64,000 bases of DNA from Leisingera aquaemixtae. GTDB taxonomy: Bacteria; Pseudomonadota; Alphaproteobacteria; Rhodobacterales; Rhodobacteraceae. Every line of letters starts with the position of its first letter. The first letter of the stretch is position 1. The notes below the pieces were generated by a model. The model had not been told where the DNA came from. It saw only the letters and a list, made by a program, of their open reading frames with translations, and made no database searches. The position numbers and the translations under genes were made by a program. Below, in pieces: positions 25,335 to 34,089 of this stretch. Where the stretch lies: NCBI RefSeq assembly GCF_001458395.1, contig NZ_CYSR01000040.1, positions 269,259 to 333,258 on the forward strand, in the 5' to 3' direction.

Positions 25335-25691
25335 TCAGGGCATGTCGTCCCAAGAAGGTTGCAGCAGTGATAAGCCTCCCATCAGCGCCAGCACAGAGCC
25401 GCAGACCAGTGATTGGGCCAGTGCGGCGGGAACCAGATAGAAACCGAGCATCCAAGGCGCCCAGATTACCCAAAGCCCAAGCAGCGTGATGGCCAGTTCC
25501 AGCCATCTGAGAAAGACAAACATTTCCAGCATGGCCAGTGCCGCTGCCGCTAGACCGGATGCCAGGGAGTTCATGGCGATATGCGTAAGGTCAAGGCCGA
25601 CAGGCCAGTCGATGCGGAAGGCAAGCGGTGCCAGTAAAAGCCAGAGGCCAGCAGTGAAACTCACGCAGTCCTGCCAATGGGCGCGGTTCAT
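25335..25691 (-). CDS. SPW-repeat membrane protein 2
   Basis: This 118-residue protein has four membrane helices. It has the family opening HWQDCVSFTAGLWLLLAP and the second-repeat LLGLWVIWAPWMLGFY; here the SPW motif has changed to APL/APW. It follows the BON-domain gene by 28 nt on the same strand and probably shares its box 8 promoter. Function is unknown, as for the family. Confidence 0.8.
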   Translation of the reverse strand: MNRAHWQDCVSFTAGLWLLLAPLAFRIDWPVGLDLTHIAMNSLASGLAAAALAMLEMFVFLRWLELAITLLGLWVIWAPWMLGFYLVPAALAQSLVCGSVLALMGGLSLLQPSWDDMP

Positions 25692-25719
25692 CGTGCGAAC
25701 CTTCTCTGAGTTGGGCAGA

Positions 25720-26370
25720 TCACGGTTCCACGCTGAGACCGTCGACTACGCTGCTGACGCCAGGCACCGCCCAGGCAGCTCGTCGGGCGGCATCCCGTTC
25801 GGCCTCGGTGCGCACTCGCCCGGTCAATGTGACCGCGCGGTCGTCGATATTGATCTGAATGCCCTTGGCCTCCCTGGCGGCGTCGCGCCGCAGGGCGGTT
25901 TCAATGCTCATCCGAACGTTTGTGTGGCTGACTGCGGAGGTGATCCCGATTTGGTTGATGATTTGCTTTACACCTGAAACCTTCTGCACAGCCCGTTCAG
26001 CCGCGGCTTTCTCAAAGCTCCAGCCGGCCTGTCCGGTGAGGGTCAGAACGCCGTGCTCGACCTCGACCTTGACCGTGTCCTTGGGGACCGAGTCGCCCCA
26101 ACGAAGCGCCTCAACCGCACGCCGGGCGATTTCATCGTCGGCGTCCAGATGCTCACCGATGGGCCGCACTTCAATTTCCATCACGACAGCGCGCACGCCG
26201 CTGACGCGTTTGACGGTCTTGCCGATTGCCTGTTTCTGCGCGCCGGTTGGAACATGGCCGGTGAGGGTCGCGATCCCATCCTCCACCGAGACGCCGATTG
26301 AGGCCGCGTCGATGCTGGGGACGAGGTCCAGTTCCTCGATGATTTCCCGTCTGAGTGTGGTGTCTTTCAT
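25720..26370 (-). CDS. BON-domain protein (three BON repeats, OsmY-like)
   Basis: This 216-residue protein starts at MKDTTLRREIIEEL (ATG 26370), with GGAAG upstream. Three BON domains of about 70 residues each cover nearly the whole chain, with the repeat core V-x-V-x-x-G-x-x-x-L-T-G: VSVEDGIATLTGHV, VEVEHGVLTLTGQ and INIDDRAVTLTGRV. There is no signal peptide, unlike E. coli OsmY, so it should be cytoplasmic. BON domains bind phospholipid or act in osmotic stress. FNR-like box 8 lies 81 nt upstream with CATACT as -10. The SPW gene 2 follows in the operon. Confidence 0.85.
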   Translation of the reverse strand: MKDTTLRREIIEELDLVPSIDAASIGVSVEDGIATLTGHVPTGAQKQAIGKTVKRVSGVRAVVMEIEVRPIGEHLDADDEIARRAVEALRWGDSVPKDTVKVEVEHGVLTLTGQAGWSFEKAAAERAVQKVSGVKQIINQIGITSAVSHTNVRMSIETALRRDAAREAKGIQINIDDRAVTLTGRVRTEAERDAARRAAWAVPGVSSVVDGLSVEP

Positions 26371-26444
26371 GGCTGGCTTCCCGAACGCGCCGCAGCGCCT
26401 TTCGCCGCGGTGACACCAGTATGAACCATTTGCCGGAAGTTTCA

Positions 26445-26458
26445 TTGATGGCGGGCAA
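26445..26458 (-). promoter_or_regulatory. FNR-like box 8 (TTGATGGCGGGCAA)
   Basis: A degenerate right half is compensated by position: the leftward strand reads TTGCCCGCCATCAATG, the centre is 81 nt before the BON gene, and CATACT follows the box by 20 nt as -10. It could also affect the LysR gene at 26530. Confidence 0.5.
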
Positions 26459-26529
26459 GAGTTGTGTCTCTGCGCTTCGGGACACGGGCGGCTTCTGCTA
26501 GACTGTATCGCCCGCATTGGAGTTGAGCC

Positions 26530-27414
26530 ATGGATATCGAACTGGCACGGACCTTTCTGGCTGTGGCCGAAACCGGCAGCTTTCTGGAGGCCGCCAAGCG
26601 GGTGCATGTGGCTCAGTCGACCGTCAGCCTGCGCATCCGGGCGCTGGAACAGCAGCTGGGGCGGAGCCTGTTTGACCGCAGCAAGACTGGGGCAGCGCTG
26701 ACAGAGGCCGGGCGGCATTTTCAGCGCCATGCGCAGACATTGGCGCGGACCTGGATGCAGGCCAAACTGGATGCGGCGCTGCCTGCTGGGATGGAGACGG
26801 TGCTGGCGGTCGGGGCGCCCTCCAGTCTGTGGGACGGGTTCCTGACTGGGGCCTTGCCGGGTCTACGGCGGGCGCTCCCGGAAGTGGCAGTGCGGGCATC
26901 AGCCATGGCGTCTGACGCTCTGGTTCAACTGTTCGGCCAAGGCGGACTGGACCTGATGGTCGCCTACCGACCTAAAGCGGCGGCGGGGCTGGCGGTGGAG
27001 CAGCTGTTCGAGGATGAATTTGTGCTGGTCAGCAGCGACCCGGACACCAGCACGGATCCGTTCGGCACCGAGTATGTGCTGGTCGACTGGGGACCGGAAT
27101 TTCGCGCCGATCACCTGCTGGTCTTGCCGGACATTCGCACGCCGGGGTTTCAGCTGGACATCGGAACGCTGGCCTTGCAGCACCTGAGGAACGTGCCGGC
27201 CTCCGCCTACTTTCCTAAACGGCTGGTTGCGGCGGATCTGAGGGCGGGCTGGCTGCGCCGGATCGAAGGGGCGCCGCGGTTTGGCTATTCGGCCTATGCC
27301 GTGATCAGTGAAGGTCAACGCGGTGAGTATGCGGGGCAGGCGGTGCAGTTTTTGCGGCAGTATGCCCTCGGTGGCGGAACCGTGGAGCGGGATGAGGCGG
27401 TAGGTGGCGTGTAG
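26530..27414 (+). CDS. LysR-family transcriptional regulator
   Basis: This is a 294-residue regulator. The N-terminal winged helix is classic (MDIELARTFLAVAETGSFLE, then HVAQSTVSLRIRALEQQLG, LFDRS). The remaining 200 residues form the periplasmic-binding-like effector domain. GGAG stands 7 nt before ATG 26530. It is divergent from the BON gene and 133 nt before groEL. Whether it regulates either is not known; the effector cannot be deduced. Confidence 0.88.
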   Translation: MDIELARTFLAVAETGSFLEAAKRVHVAQSTVSLRIRALEQQLGRSLFDRSKTGAALTEAGRHFQRHAQTLARTWMQAKLDAALPAGMETVLAVGAPSSLWDGFLTGALPGLRRALPEVAVRASAMASDALVQLFGQGGLDLMVAYRPKAAAGLAVEQLFEDEFVLVSSDPDTSTDPFGTEYVLVDWGPEFRADHLLVLPDIRTPGFQLDIGTLALQHLRNVPASAYFPKRLVAADLRAGWLRRIEGAPRFGYSAYAVISEGQRGEYAGQAVQFLRQYALGGGTVERDEAVGGV

Positions 27415-27432
27415 AGCACTGAAAAATATGAT

Positions 27433-27444
27433 GTATTCGAATAC
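27433..27444. promoter_or_regulatory. Palindrome GTATTCGAATAC upstream of groEL
   Basis: A perfect 12-bp palindrome lies 103 nt before groEL in an AT-rich spacer. It does not match CIRCE (no TTAGCACTC-N9-GAGTGCTAA). It may be an operator for groEL or a dimeric regulator site. There is no FNR-like box here. Confidence 0.35.
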
Positions 27445-27546
27445 TCGATAACATCGGTGAGAAAAAATCATCACTGAAGCGCTTTCACAGATCAGGCGCA
27501 TGGCACATTTTCGCGGGACGAGACAACTTTTGGCTGGATCAGTCCC

Positions 27547-29178
27547 ATGAGTGCGAAAGACATCATTTTTTCCGAGAACGCCCGGCACCGTATGCTGGGC
27601 GGTGTAAATGTTCTTGCCGATGCGGTGAACGCGACGCTGGGTCCTCGCGGCCGTAACGTGCTGATCGAAAAAAGCTTTGGAGCGCCGCGCTCGACCAAAG
27701 ACGGCGTGTCCGTTGCCAAGTCCATTGAGTTGCCGGACCCGGTGGAAAACACTGGTATCCGGCTGATCCGCGAAGTGGCGGAGCGCACTGCCAAGCTGGC
27801 AGGCGACGGCACGTCCACTGCCACTGTTCTGGCCCGCTCCATCCTGCGCGAAGGCTGCAAGGCGGTTGCAGCAGGGATGAACCCGATGGACGTGAAGCGC
27901 GGAATTGACCGCGGCGCCGAAGCCTTGGTGGAAGCGTTGACGGGTCTGTCGCGCCCGGTAAACACCAGCGCGCAAATCACACAGGTTGCAACCATTGCTT
28001 CCAATGGCGACACCGAGGCCGGGCAAATTCTGACCGAAGCGATGGAGCGGGTAGGGAGAACCGGGGTGATCACCATCGAGGAGGCCAAGTCGCGCGAAAC
28101 CCGGTTGGAAACGGTGGAGGGAATGCAATTTGATCGCGGTTACCTTTCCCCTTATTTCATCACCGAGGCGGACAGCCTCAGCGTGGAGCTGGAAGCGCCG
28201 TTCATCCTTCTGTTTGACAAGAAAATCTCAAATCTGGCGCCGTTTATTCCGGTGCTGGAGGCGGTGATCAAACACGGTAAGCCGGTACTGGTGATTGCCG
28301 AGGATGTGGATGGGGAGGCGCTGGCGGCTCTGGTTGTCAACAAGCTGCGCGGCAGCCTGCAATGCGCTGCGGTGAAGGCGCCCGGTTTTGGCGACCGCCG
28401 CAAGGAGATGCTGCAGGACATTGCAGTGCTGACCGGAGCCACAGTCATTTCCGCCGATTTGGGTATGAAGCTAGAGAATGTCACGCTGGACATGCTGGGG
28501 CAGGCGGCGCGGGTTATGGTCAGCAAGGATGACACCACACTAATCGGCGGCGGCGGTGCCAAACCGGAAATAGAGGCGCGCTGCAAAGCGATCCGGCAGC
28601 AGATCGAAGAAACAAAGTCTGACTATGACCGAGAAAAGCTGGAGGAGCGGCTGGCGAAGCTGAGCGGCGGTGTCGCGATTGTCCAGGTCGGCGGTGCCAG
28701 CGAAGCGGAGGTTAAGGAGCGCAAGGACCGGATCGAGGATGCGCTGCATGCCACCCGCGCGGCGACCGAGGAAGGGATTGTGCCGGGCGGCGGCGCAGCG
28801 CTGCTCTATGCGGCGCGGGCGCTGGATGGGCTGGAAGCCGCAAACGGCGATATGCGGGCCGGCATTGCCATCGTCCGCAAAGCGGCGGCAGAGCCGGTGC
28901 GCCGGATTATCCGTAATGCGGGCAAGGACGAAGCGCTGATCGCAGGCAAGCTGCTGGAGAAGAACGACACCGCCTGGGGCTACGATGCGCAGAATGACTG
29001 TTTGGCCGACATGTTCGAGGCGGGGATCGTGGATCCTGCCAAGGTGGTGCGGATCGCCTTGCAAAACGCAGTGTCGGTTGCCGGTCTAATGATGACCACC
29101 GAAGCGGTGGTGGTGGACCATCCCAAGGCGGCAGCGCACTCCGGTTATCCGGGTGGCTTGGACGGCATGGATTTCTAA
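27547..29178 (+). CDS. groEL: GroEL-type chaperonin (orphan, without groES)
   Basis: This is a 543-residue group I chaperonin subunit. The ATP-binding motif [15 protein letters not shown] is at about 87-101, and [17 protein letters not shown] is near 405-421. The length is normal for the family. The C-terminus is GGLDGMDF, without the repeated GGM tail of standard GroEL. No groES lies upstream or downstream, so it must use a distant GroES. It therefore looks like a second, specialised copy, here among stress genes. It is not a Thermosome type. MgtE follows by 115 nt, possibly in the same transcript. Confidence 0.95.
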   Translation: MSAKDIIFSENARHRMLGGVNVLADAVNATLGPRGRNVLIEKSFGAPRSTKDGVSVAKSIELPDPVENTGIRLIREVAERTAKLAGDGTSTATVLARSILREGCKAVAAGMNPMDVKRGIDRGAEALVEALTGLSRPVNTSAQITQVATIASNGDTEAGQILTEAMERVGRTGVITIEEAKSRETRLETVEGMQFDRGYLSPYFITEADSLSVELEAPFILLFDKKISNLAPFIPVLEAVIKHGKPVLVIAEDVDGEALAALVVNKLRGSLQCAAVKAPGFGDRRKEMLQDIAVLTGATVISADLGMKLENVTLDMLGQAARVMVSKDDTTLIGGGGAKPEIEARCKAIRQQIEETKSDYDREKLEERLAKLSGGVAIVQVGGASEAEVKERKDRIEDALHATRAATEEGIVPGGGAALLYAARALDGLEAANGDMRAGIAIVRKAAAEPVRRIIRNAGKDEALIAGKLLEKNDTAWGYDAQNDCLADMFEAGIVDPAKVVRIALQNAVSVAGLMMTTEAVVVDHPKAAAHSGYPGGLDGMDF

Positions 29179-29293
29179 CGCGGCCTTGCGGCTTCCGGTG
29201 CAGCAGACTGAAGCCTCGTGGTGAAGTTGCAGCCGGGCGGCACTGCCTTTCGATGGTTTGTTTCCGCTGCCGCACAGACAGAATGAGAAAAAC

Positions 29294-30667
29294 ATGGCCG
29301 ATGCCAGGACAGACCCCGGTAACGTGAACGAGGCCGAAGATCGGCTCAACCGGGCACTGGCGGAGCGGGACGGTGCGGCGCTGGCAGAGGTGCTGGAGCC
29401 GCTTGCAGTTAGTGATGCGCTGCGAGAGCTGACCAACCTTCCGCCAGAGGACCGGAGCCTTGCGCTGTCGCTGCTTCCTGCTGCGCGGGCTGCGGAAATC
29501 GTCGAGGAAGCCCCGAACGAGCTGGCTGCCAGCCTCGTGGTGGGGTTGGAATCCGGGACCGCCGCCGGGATCATTGATGAGCTGGGTTCGAACATCAGGG
29601 CCGATGTGATCGGCGGTCTTGATGATACGGAGGCGGAGGCTATTCTGGCTCGTTTGACGCCGGCTGATGCAGCTGACGTCAGGCGTCTTTCAAGTTACGA
29701 AGGCCACGTCGCCGGCGGTCTTATGGCAGCAGAGGCCTTCACGTTTCAGGAATCTGACAAGGTCGGCGATGTCTTGCGGCGTTTCGTTTCGGATTCCGAG
29801 GATTTCGAACGGTATCGTGGTCAGCACCCCTATGTGGTCAATTCCAGCGGCGTTCCTGTAGGAGTGGTTTCGCTGCGACGGCTGCTGACTACCCGCCGGG
29901 GGGCCAGCCTGACGGAGATCATGACAGCGCCGCTGACTGTTCCGGCCAACACGCCGCTGGAGGAGCTTCAGGATATTTTCAGTGAACATCCGTTTCTGGG
30001 GCTTCCGGTTGTGGAGGAGGGCGGTGTGCTGGCTGGTGTGGTCTCGCGCTCTGCCGTGGATGAGGCGCTGCTTTCGCGGGCTGAGACGGAGAACCTGCGG
30101 CGGCAAGGGGTGTTTGGAGACGAACTGCGGACGATGCCGTTGAAACTGCGCGCCCGCCGGCGACTGCAATGGCTGTCGGCAAATATCGTTCTCAACGTCA
30201 TCGCTGCGAGCGTTATTGCAGCCTACGAGGAGACCCTGGCGGCGGTGATTGCTATTGCTGTCTTTCTGCCAATGGTTTCGGACATGAGCGGCTGCTCCGG
30301 CAATCAGGCTGTTGCAGTCAGCATGCGCGAGCTTTCTCTGGGTTTGGCACGTCCCGCTGATGTCTGGCGTATTTGGAAGAAAGAAGCGGCAGTTGGTGTG
30401 ATCAACGGGATTGTTCTTGGTATCCTGATCGGGCTTGTGGCCTGGGGCTGGAAGGGCAATCCGTTTTTGGGGCTTGTGATCGGCGGGGCGCTGGCTCTGA
30501 ACACTTTTGTGGCTGTGTCAATCGGCGGTATCGTTCCCTTGGTGCTGAAACGTGCCGGCCAGGACCCTGCTGCCGCCAGCGGGCCGTTGCTGACCACGAT
30601 CACCGACATGGCCGGGTTTTTCCTGGTCCTCAGCTTTGCCAGCGCGATGATGCCGTTCCTGGTATGA
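29294..30667 (+). CDS. mgtE: MgtE-family magnesium transporter
   Basis: This protein has about 457 residues. The start at 29294 (MADARTDPG) has GAG upstream. The N-domain of superhelical repeats covers about 20-130, and a CBS pair is at about 135-255 (APLTVPANTPLEEL...). The membrane domain has five helices from about 290, with SGCSGNQAVAVSMREL and DPAAASGPLLTTITDMAGF matching the MgtE ion-path segments. It should be a Mg-gated Mg2+ channel of the inner membrane. Its length is near the family's usual 450. It is downstream of groEL. Confidence 0.9.
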   Translation: MADARTDPGNVNEAEDRLNRALAERDGAALAEVLEPLAVSDALRELTNLPPEDRSLALSLLPAARAAEIVEEAPNELAASLVVGLESGTAAGIIDELGSNIRADVIGGLDDTEAEAILARLTPADAADVRRLSSYEGHVAGGLMAAEAFTFQESDKVGDVLRRFVSDSEDFERYRGQHPYVVNSSGVPVGVVSLRRLLTTRRGASLTEIMTAPLTVPANTPLEELQDIFSEHPFLGLPVVEEGGVLAGVVSRSAVDEALLSRAETENLRRQGVFGDELRTMPLKLRARRRLQWLSANIVLNVIAASVIAAYEETLAAVIAIAVFLPMVSDMSGCSGNQAVAVSMRELSLGLARPADVWRIWKKEAAVGVINGIVLGILIGLVAWGWKGNPFLGLVIGGALALNTFVAVSIGGIVPLVLKRAGQDPAAASGPLLTTITDMAGFFLVLSFASAMMPFLV

Positions 30668-30687
30668 CACCTGTGTCTCCCGGCAAA

Positions 30688-31086
30688 TCATGCCGCGGAT
30701 TCACTCCCTTGGCCCTGCGCCGCCCGTTGTGGCTCGCCTCCTAGGCGGAGCATTCCGCAAAGCCGCCCCTTTCCGTCCAGCACCGGCATTTGCCGGAACC
30801 GCCCGATCTCCATCAGAAATACCGCATCATCCAAAGGTTCATCGGCACTGCAATAGACCGGGTTGCGGGTCATAACTTCACCGGCGGTCACCGTGGCGGG
30901 GTCGCCGCCGGCTGCCAGCACCCGGATCACTATATCCCGGTCAGTGAGAATGCCTAGCAGGCAGTCCCTGCTGCCGATGACAACCGCACCCGTGTTCTGC
31001 TGCTGCATGATACGCGCGATACTGCGGATGGGAGTATTCGTCCCAGCGGTCGCAGTTGCACGTGACATGGCCTGCCTGACTATCAT
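30688..31086 (-). CDS. CBS-domain protein
   Basis: This is a 132-residue stand-alone pair of CBS motifs (Bateman module). It starts MIVRQAMSRATATAG, with AGGA upstream of ATG 31086, and reads GAVVIGSRDCLLGILTDRDI and GRFRQMPVLDGKGRL. These modules bind adenine nucleotides and sense energy state. It has no attached effector domain. FNR-like box 9 is 61 nt upstream with TTATCC as -10. A second CBS protein is at 40423-40890. Confidence 0.88.
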   Translation of the reverse strand: MIVRQAMSRATATAGTNTPIRSIARIMQQQNTGAVVIGSRDCLLGILTDRDIVIRVLAAGGDPATVTAGEVMTRNPVYCSADEPLDDAVFLMEIGRFRQMPVLDGKGRLCGMLRLGGEPQRAAQGQGSESAA

Positions 31087-31140
31087 AGCTGCATTCCTGT
31101 GCTGAACGTTGGGAGGATAACCTTCCGGGCCGAAACGGCA

Positions 31141-31154
31141 TTGACCGCCGTCAA
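31141..31154 (-). promoter_or_regulatory. FNR-like box 9 (TTGACCGCCGTCAA)
   Basis: This is a perfect box. The centre is 61 nt before the CBS gene, with TTATCC 20 nt past the box (leftward) as a -10. It lies 19 nt past the end of cbpM. Confidence 0.72.
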
Positions 31155-31172
31155 CAGCCCGCGAACCGCCAG

Positions 31173-31472
31173 TCAGAGGTTTTCGTACCGGCCGAGCCGC
31201 CGCAGGAGATATTCCCGCTGCTCCAGAAGGTCCAGCACCAGTGCCACGCCGACGGCATTGATACCCAGATCGCAGCTGAGCCGCCGCGCCTTCTTGGCGC
31301 GGGTTATGGATAGGCCGTGGAAGCGCCAGTTCGCCGCTCCGGTGCCTTCGGGTTCCAGGACGCCTTGCTGCACCAGTTCCACGACCCAGCTCTCTTCGGC
31401 GCGGCAGAAACGGCATAATTCCTGCAGCGTAAGACTGTCGAGAATCTGGCTATCCGGTGCGGTGGTTTTCAT
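31173..31472 (-). CDS. cbpM: CbpM, modulator of CbpA
   Basis: This is a 99-residue MerR-like small protein, with LTLQELCRFCRAEESWVVEL followed by GVLEPEG and RFHGLSITRAKKARRL. It is the family that binds the J-domain of CbpA and inhibits its co-chaperone activity. It starts 4 nt after the cbpA stop (31477), so the two are translated together, as in E. coli cbpAM. Confidence 0.88.
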   Translation of the reverse strand: MKTTAPDSQILDSLTLQELCRFCRAEESWVVELVQQGVLEPEGTGAANWRFHGLSITRAKKARRLSCDLGINAVGVALVLDLLEQREYLLRRLGRYENL

Positions 31473-31476
31473 GCGC

Positions 31477-32409
31477 TTATCCCCCTATACTGGCGCGCGG
31501 GTTGAACGGGATTTCCCGGGCCATTTGCTCAAACAGTCTGCGAGCGGTATCGGTCGTGACCTTCGGGTTTACTATCTTGAAAGTTGCGTAGATGTCGCCG
31601 GAGGGCGATCCTGGCAGCCCCTTGCCCCTAAGGCGAAGGATCTGGCCATTGCGGGCGTTGGGCGGCACTTTCACCGCGAGGCTGCCAACTGGCGCGGGCA
31701 TCCGGATTTTGCCACCGAGAACCGCCTCCCAAGGCGCTAGCGGCAGATCGAGGTACAGATCCTTTCCGTCGGCCCGGTAAACCGGGTGGGGTGCAAAAAA
31801 CACTTCCAGCAGAAGGTCGCCGGGCGGACCGCCGCCGGGAGACTGCGGACCTTGGCCGGGCAGACGGATGTGCTGGCCTTCCACAATCCCCTTGGGGATA
31901 TAGACCGGGATATCGCGGGACTTCAGCTGTACGGTCCCATCTTCGGCTGCTACAGGGGTCTGCAGCGTCAGCACCCGGCTGCCGCCAGTGTAGGCGTCCG
32001 GGATATCGATCCGGATGCGGGCATGCTGGCTGGTGCTGCGTTCGTGCCTTGCCTTGGCAAAGGGCGAGGGCCGACGGAACAGGGTTTCGAAGAAGTCGCT
32101 GAAAACTTCGCCCCGATCAGTGCCGCCGCTGGTAAAGCTGAACCCCTGCTGCCAGCCTGGCGGCGGTGTGAAGGCCCCGCCGGAGGATTGTTGCTGCTGG
32201 TTCCAGAGCCGGTCATAGGCGGCGCGCCGCTCTGGATCCTTCAGCACCTCGTAGGCTTCGGTAATCTCCCGGAACCGCGTCTCGGCCTCGGGAGAGGCGT
32301 TGATGTCGGGATGAAACTGACGTGCCAGCCCGCGGTAGGCTCGCTTGATCTCTTCGCTGCCGGCGTCCTTCTGCAACTCCAACGCCTGGTAATAATCCTT
32401 GAACTCCAT
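31477..32409 (-). CDS. cbpA: CbpA, DnaJ-like co-chaperone
   Basis: This 310-residue protein starts at MEFKDYYQALELQKDAG (ATG 32409), with GGAGG upstream. The J-domain carries the essential HPD in ARQFHPDINA. A Gly/Phe-rich linker is followed by two C-terminal substrate-binding beta domains (IPVYIPKGIVEGQHIRLPGQ, VPPNARNGQILRLRGKGLPG). There is no zinc-finger domain, as expected for CbpA. It stimulates DnaK in stress or stationary phase. FNR-like box 10 is 67 nt upstream. Confidence 0.93.
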   Translation of the reverse strand: MEFKDYYQALELQKDAGSEEIKRAYRGLARQFHPDINASPEAETRFREITEAYEVLKDPERRAAYDRLWNQQQQSSGGAFTPPPGWQQGFSFTSGGTDRGEVFSDFFETLFRRPSPFAKARHERSTSQHARIRIDIPDAYTGGSRVLTLQTPVAAEDGTVQLKSRDIPVYIPKGIVEGQHIRLPGQGPQSPGGGPPGDLLLEVFFAPHPVYRADGKDLYLDLPLAPWEAVLGGKIRMPAPVGSLAVKVPPNARNGQILRLRGKGLPGSPSGDIYATFKIVNPKVTTDTARRLFEQMAREIPFNPRASIGG

Positions 32410-32469
32410 GCCAGCGCCTCCGCTGCTCCAGTCCTTCCGCAACTGTGCCACACCGGGGCCGGGGCGCGG

Positions 32470-32483
32470 TTGACGGCCATCAA
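32470..32483. promoter_or_regulatory. FNR-like box 10 (TTGACGGCCATCAA)
   Basis: The centre is 67 nt before cbpA. By the TG-flank rule seen at the other boxes it points right, into the 630-nt spacer before the Crp/Fnr gene. Neither side has a strong -10. It may serve both directions. Confidence 0.6.
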
Positions 32484-33114
32484 TGCCGTACAGTCGGGAA
32501 TCTGCGACATTTGTGCGGTACGCAGCTTGTCCCCATGACGGCTAGATGCTGCCGGAGCTTTCCGGCTGCCGCGGAACCTCCTTCAGCCGGGAAATCCGGC
32601 CAGGACAACCGGCTGAAGGATCAATCGGACAGAGGAGCTTTGGGTGTCTTCAAGAGTACGCGGCTTTCAGCTTGCAGGACGGGTGCCGCTGGGCGGGGAC
32701 AATAAGGTATTTGTTGTCTGGGGCATGAGGCTGGCCGGGTAGCTGAGGACCTGGAGGCTTTTGCCCGGCGAAAGAAGTTTTTTTTGTGACGCATTTCAAG
32801 CCGGAAACGGCACAGGCTGAGGAACGGATAATCGGGGTCTGTGCCGGCTGAAAATGCCTTTGCACAGCAGTGGTCCGCGGCAGGCCGAGAAGAGAGCAGA
32901 CTGTTCGGGGGAAGGTCTGCTGCCAGCCGCGGATCACGAAACAATTTTGCACTGAAAGTTTCACAGCTTTGGGAGCGCTTTGCGCACAATTCTTTACAAA
33001 ACAGTCTCTTCCTCAAAACAGCGTGCAGGTGCAGACTGGCACTCCGCTGGCAGCGCTGCGCCGGTGAGTCGCGCCGTGCCTGCCTGGTTCATCCTGTCTG
33101 GGGGGAGAGCCGGA
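32484..33114. other. Long spacer before the Crp/Fnr gene, with inverted repeat
   Basis: No supported gene is seen. The spacer contains an 11-bp-arm inverted repeat (CCTTCAGCCGG at 32580-32590, CCGGCTGAAGG at 32609-32619) with an 18-nt loop, large enough to be part of a structured RNA or an operator. FNR-like box 10 points into it. The Crp/Fnr promoter must lie in the right half. Confidence 0.45.
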
Positions 33115-33951
33115 ATGCATTATGGGAAAGTCACAGCCACTGCTTCAGCAGGGCGTTGCCGGGAGTGCCCGGTCAGCCACTTGAGTATTTGCGCAGCAGC
33201 GGGAGAGCAAGCCTTTGCTTCATTTTCAAGCCGGGCCCGTCTGGCAGGGTTCCGGGCGGGGGAAACGATTGTGCCGCAGGGCGAAGAGGCCGGGCACGGC
33301 GGCATCATCGTGGAAGGCGCGGTGAAAATCGTTTGCATTACGGAAGCCGGTGCAGCGTATGTGCTGCAGGTGCTGCAACCAGGTGAATGGGTCGGTCCGG
33401 TGTTTCCGGAACGGCCGGGAGTTGCCTGGGAGGCCGCGAGCGATGTCATGCTATGTTGGATCGCGCTGCCCGCGCTGGAGACGCTAATGCAGATGGAACC
33501 CAAGCTAAGCCGGGCGTTGCTCGCCTCAGTCACCCGACAGTTGAAAGCACAGTGGGACTGGGCAGTGCTGCTGCGCAGCGGCGGCACATTGGGTAGGATT
33601 GCCAGCTGGCTGCTGCGCGAGGTTGAGGGGGCAGGTGCTGGTCAGGGCAACTGTAGCGAAGGTGCCGTTGTGGTTATCGACCTGCGGCGCCGGGATTTGG
33701 CCTCGTTGCTGGATATGACGGTGGAGACCCTGTGCCGGGGATTGAGCCAGCTGGAGCAGCGCCAAGCCATTGTCATGCTGACGCCTAAACAGGCGGCGGT
33801 AAGCAATATGGGTGTGTTGCAGCAGATCGCTAACGGCGAGCGTGGCGCAGGGGAGGGAAAGGCAGCAAAGAGAGTACTGCGGTCGAATAATTCTCACATT
33901 GTGACGCAGTCGCCGTCTGCCATCGGCGAAGCTTTCTTTCGCGGCGCTTGA
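33115..33951 (+). CDS. Crp/Fnr-family oxygen sensor regulator (FnrL-type)
   Basis: This 278-residue protein starts at ATG 33115 (MHYGKVTATASAG) with GGAG upstream. The cysteine cluster C15-x2-C18-x7-C26 plus C114 (DVMLCWIAL) matches the four ligands of a [4Fe-4S] cluster in FNR/FnrL; the x7 spacing is the alphaproteobacterial form. The cyclic-nucleotide-binding-like fold covers about 35-150. The helix-turn-helix reads LASLLDMTVETLCRGLSQLE. Glu204 and Arg208 align with FNR's DNA-contacting Glu209 and Arg213, but FNR Ser212 is Cys207 here. It is the natural candidate to bind the twelve TTGAC-N4-GTCAA boxes around it, which is inference. Confidence 0.88.
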   Translation: MHYGKVTATASAGRCRECPVSHLSICAAAGEQAFASFSSRARLAGFRAGETIVPQGEEAGHGGIIVEGAVKIVCITEAGAAYVLQVLQPGEWVGPVFPERPGVAWEAASDVMLCWIALPALETLMQMEPKLSRALLASVTRQLKAQWDWAVLLRSGGTLGRIASWLLREVEGAGAGQGNCSEGAVVVIDLRRRDLASLLDMTVETLCRGLSQLEQRQAIVMLTPKQAAVSNMGVLQQIANGERGAGEGKAAKRVLRSNNSHIVTQSPSAIGEAFFRGA

Positions 33952-34003
33952 TCAGCCAAAACCTGCCGGGACCCGAGCGGGCAGGGCAGGAACCAGCCGG
34001 CCT

Positions 34004-34017
34004 ATGACCGCTGTCAA
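34004..34017 (+). promoter_or_regulatory. FNR-like box 11 (ATGACCGCTGTCAA)
   Basis: There is one mismatch (first base). The TG flank is on the right and the centre is 79 nt before the phasin-like gene at 34090. Confidence 0.55.
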
Positions 34018-34089
34018 TGCCCCTCCGGCAGGGGTGTGGTTTGGGTGGCCTTGTTCATACTATTGCGGAGCAAAATCCCGGAGGGTGTC

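Noticed and set aside
25039..25506. Extended N-terminus of the host-attachment-family gene
   Set aside because: The extra residues cover box 7 and the end of the SPW gene and look uncoded; a ribosome site supports ATG 25038.
27415..27546. CIRCE element for groEL
   Set aside because: No TTAGCACTC-N9-GAGTGCTAA; only a short AGCACT and an unrelated palindrome are present.
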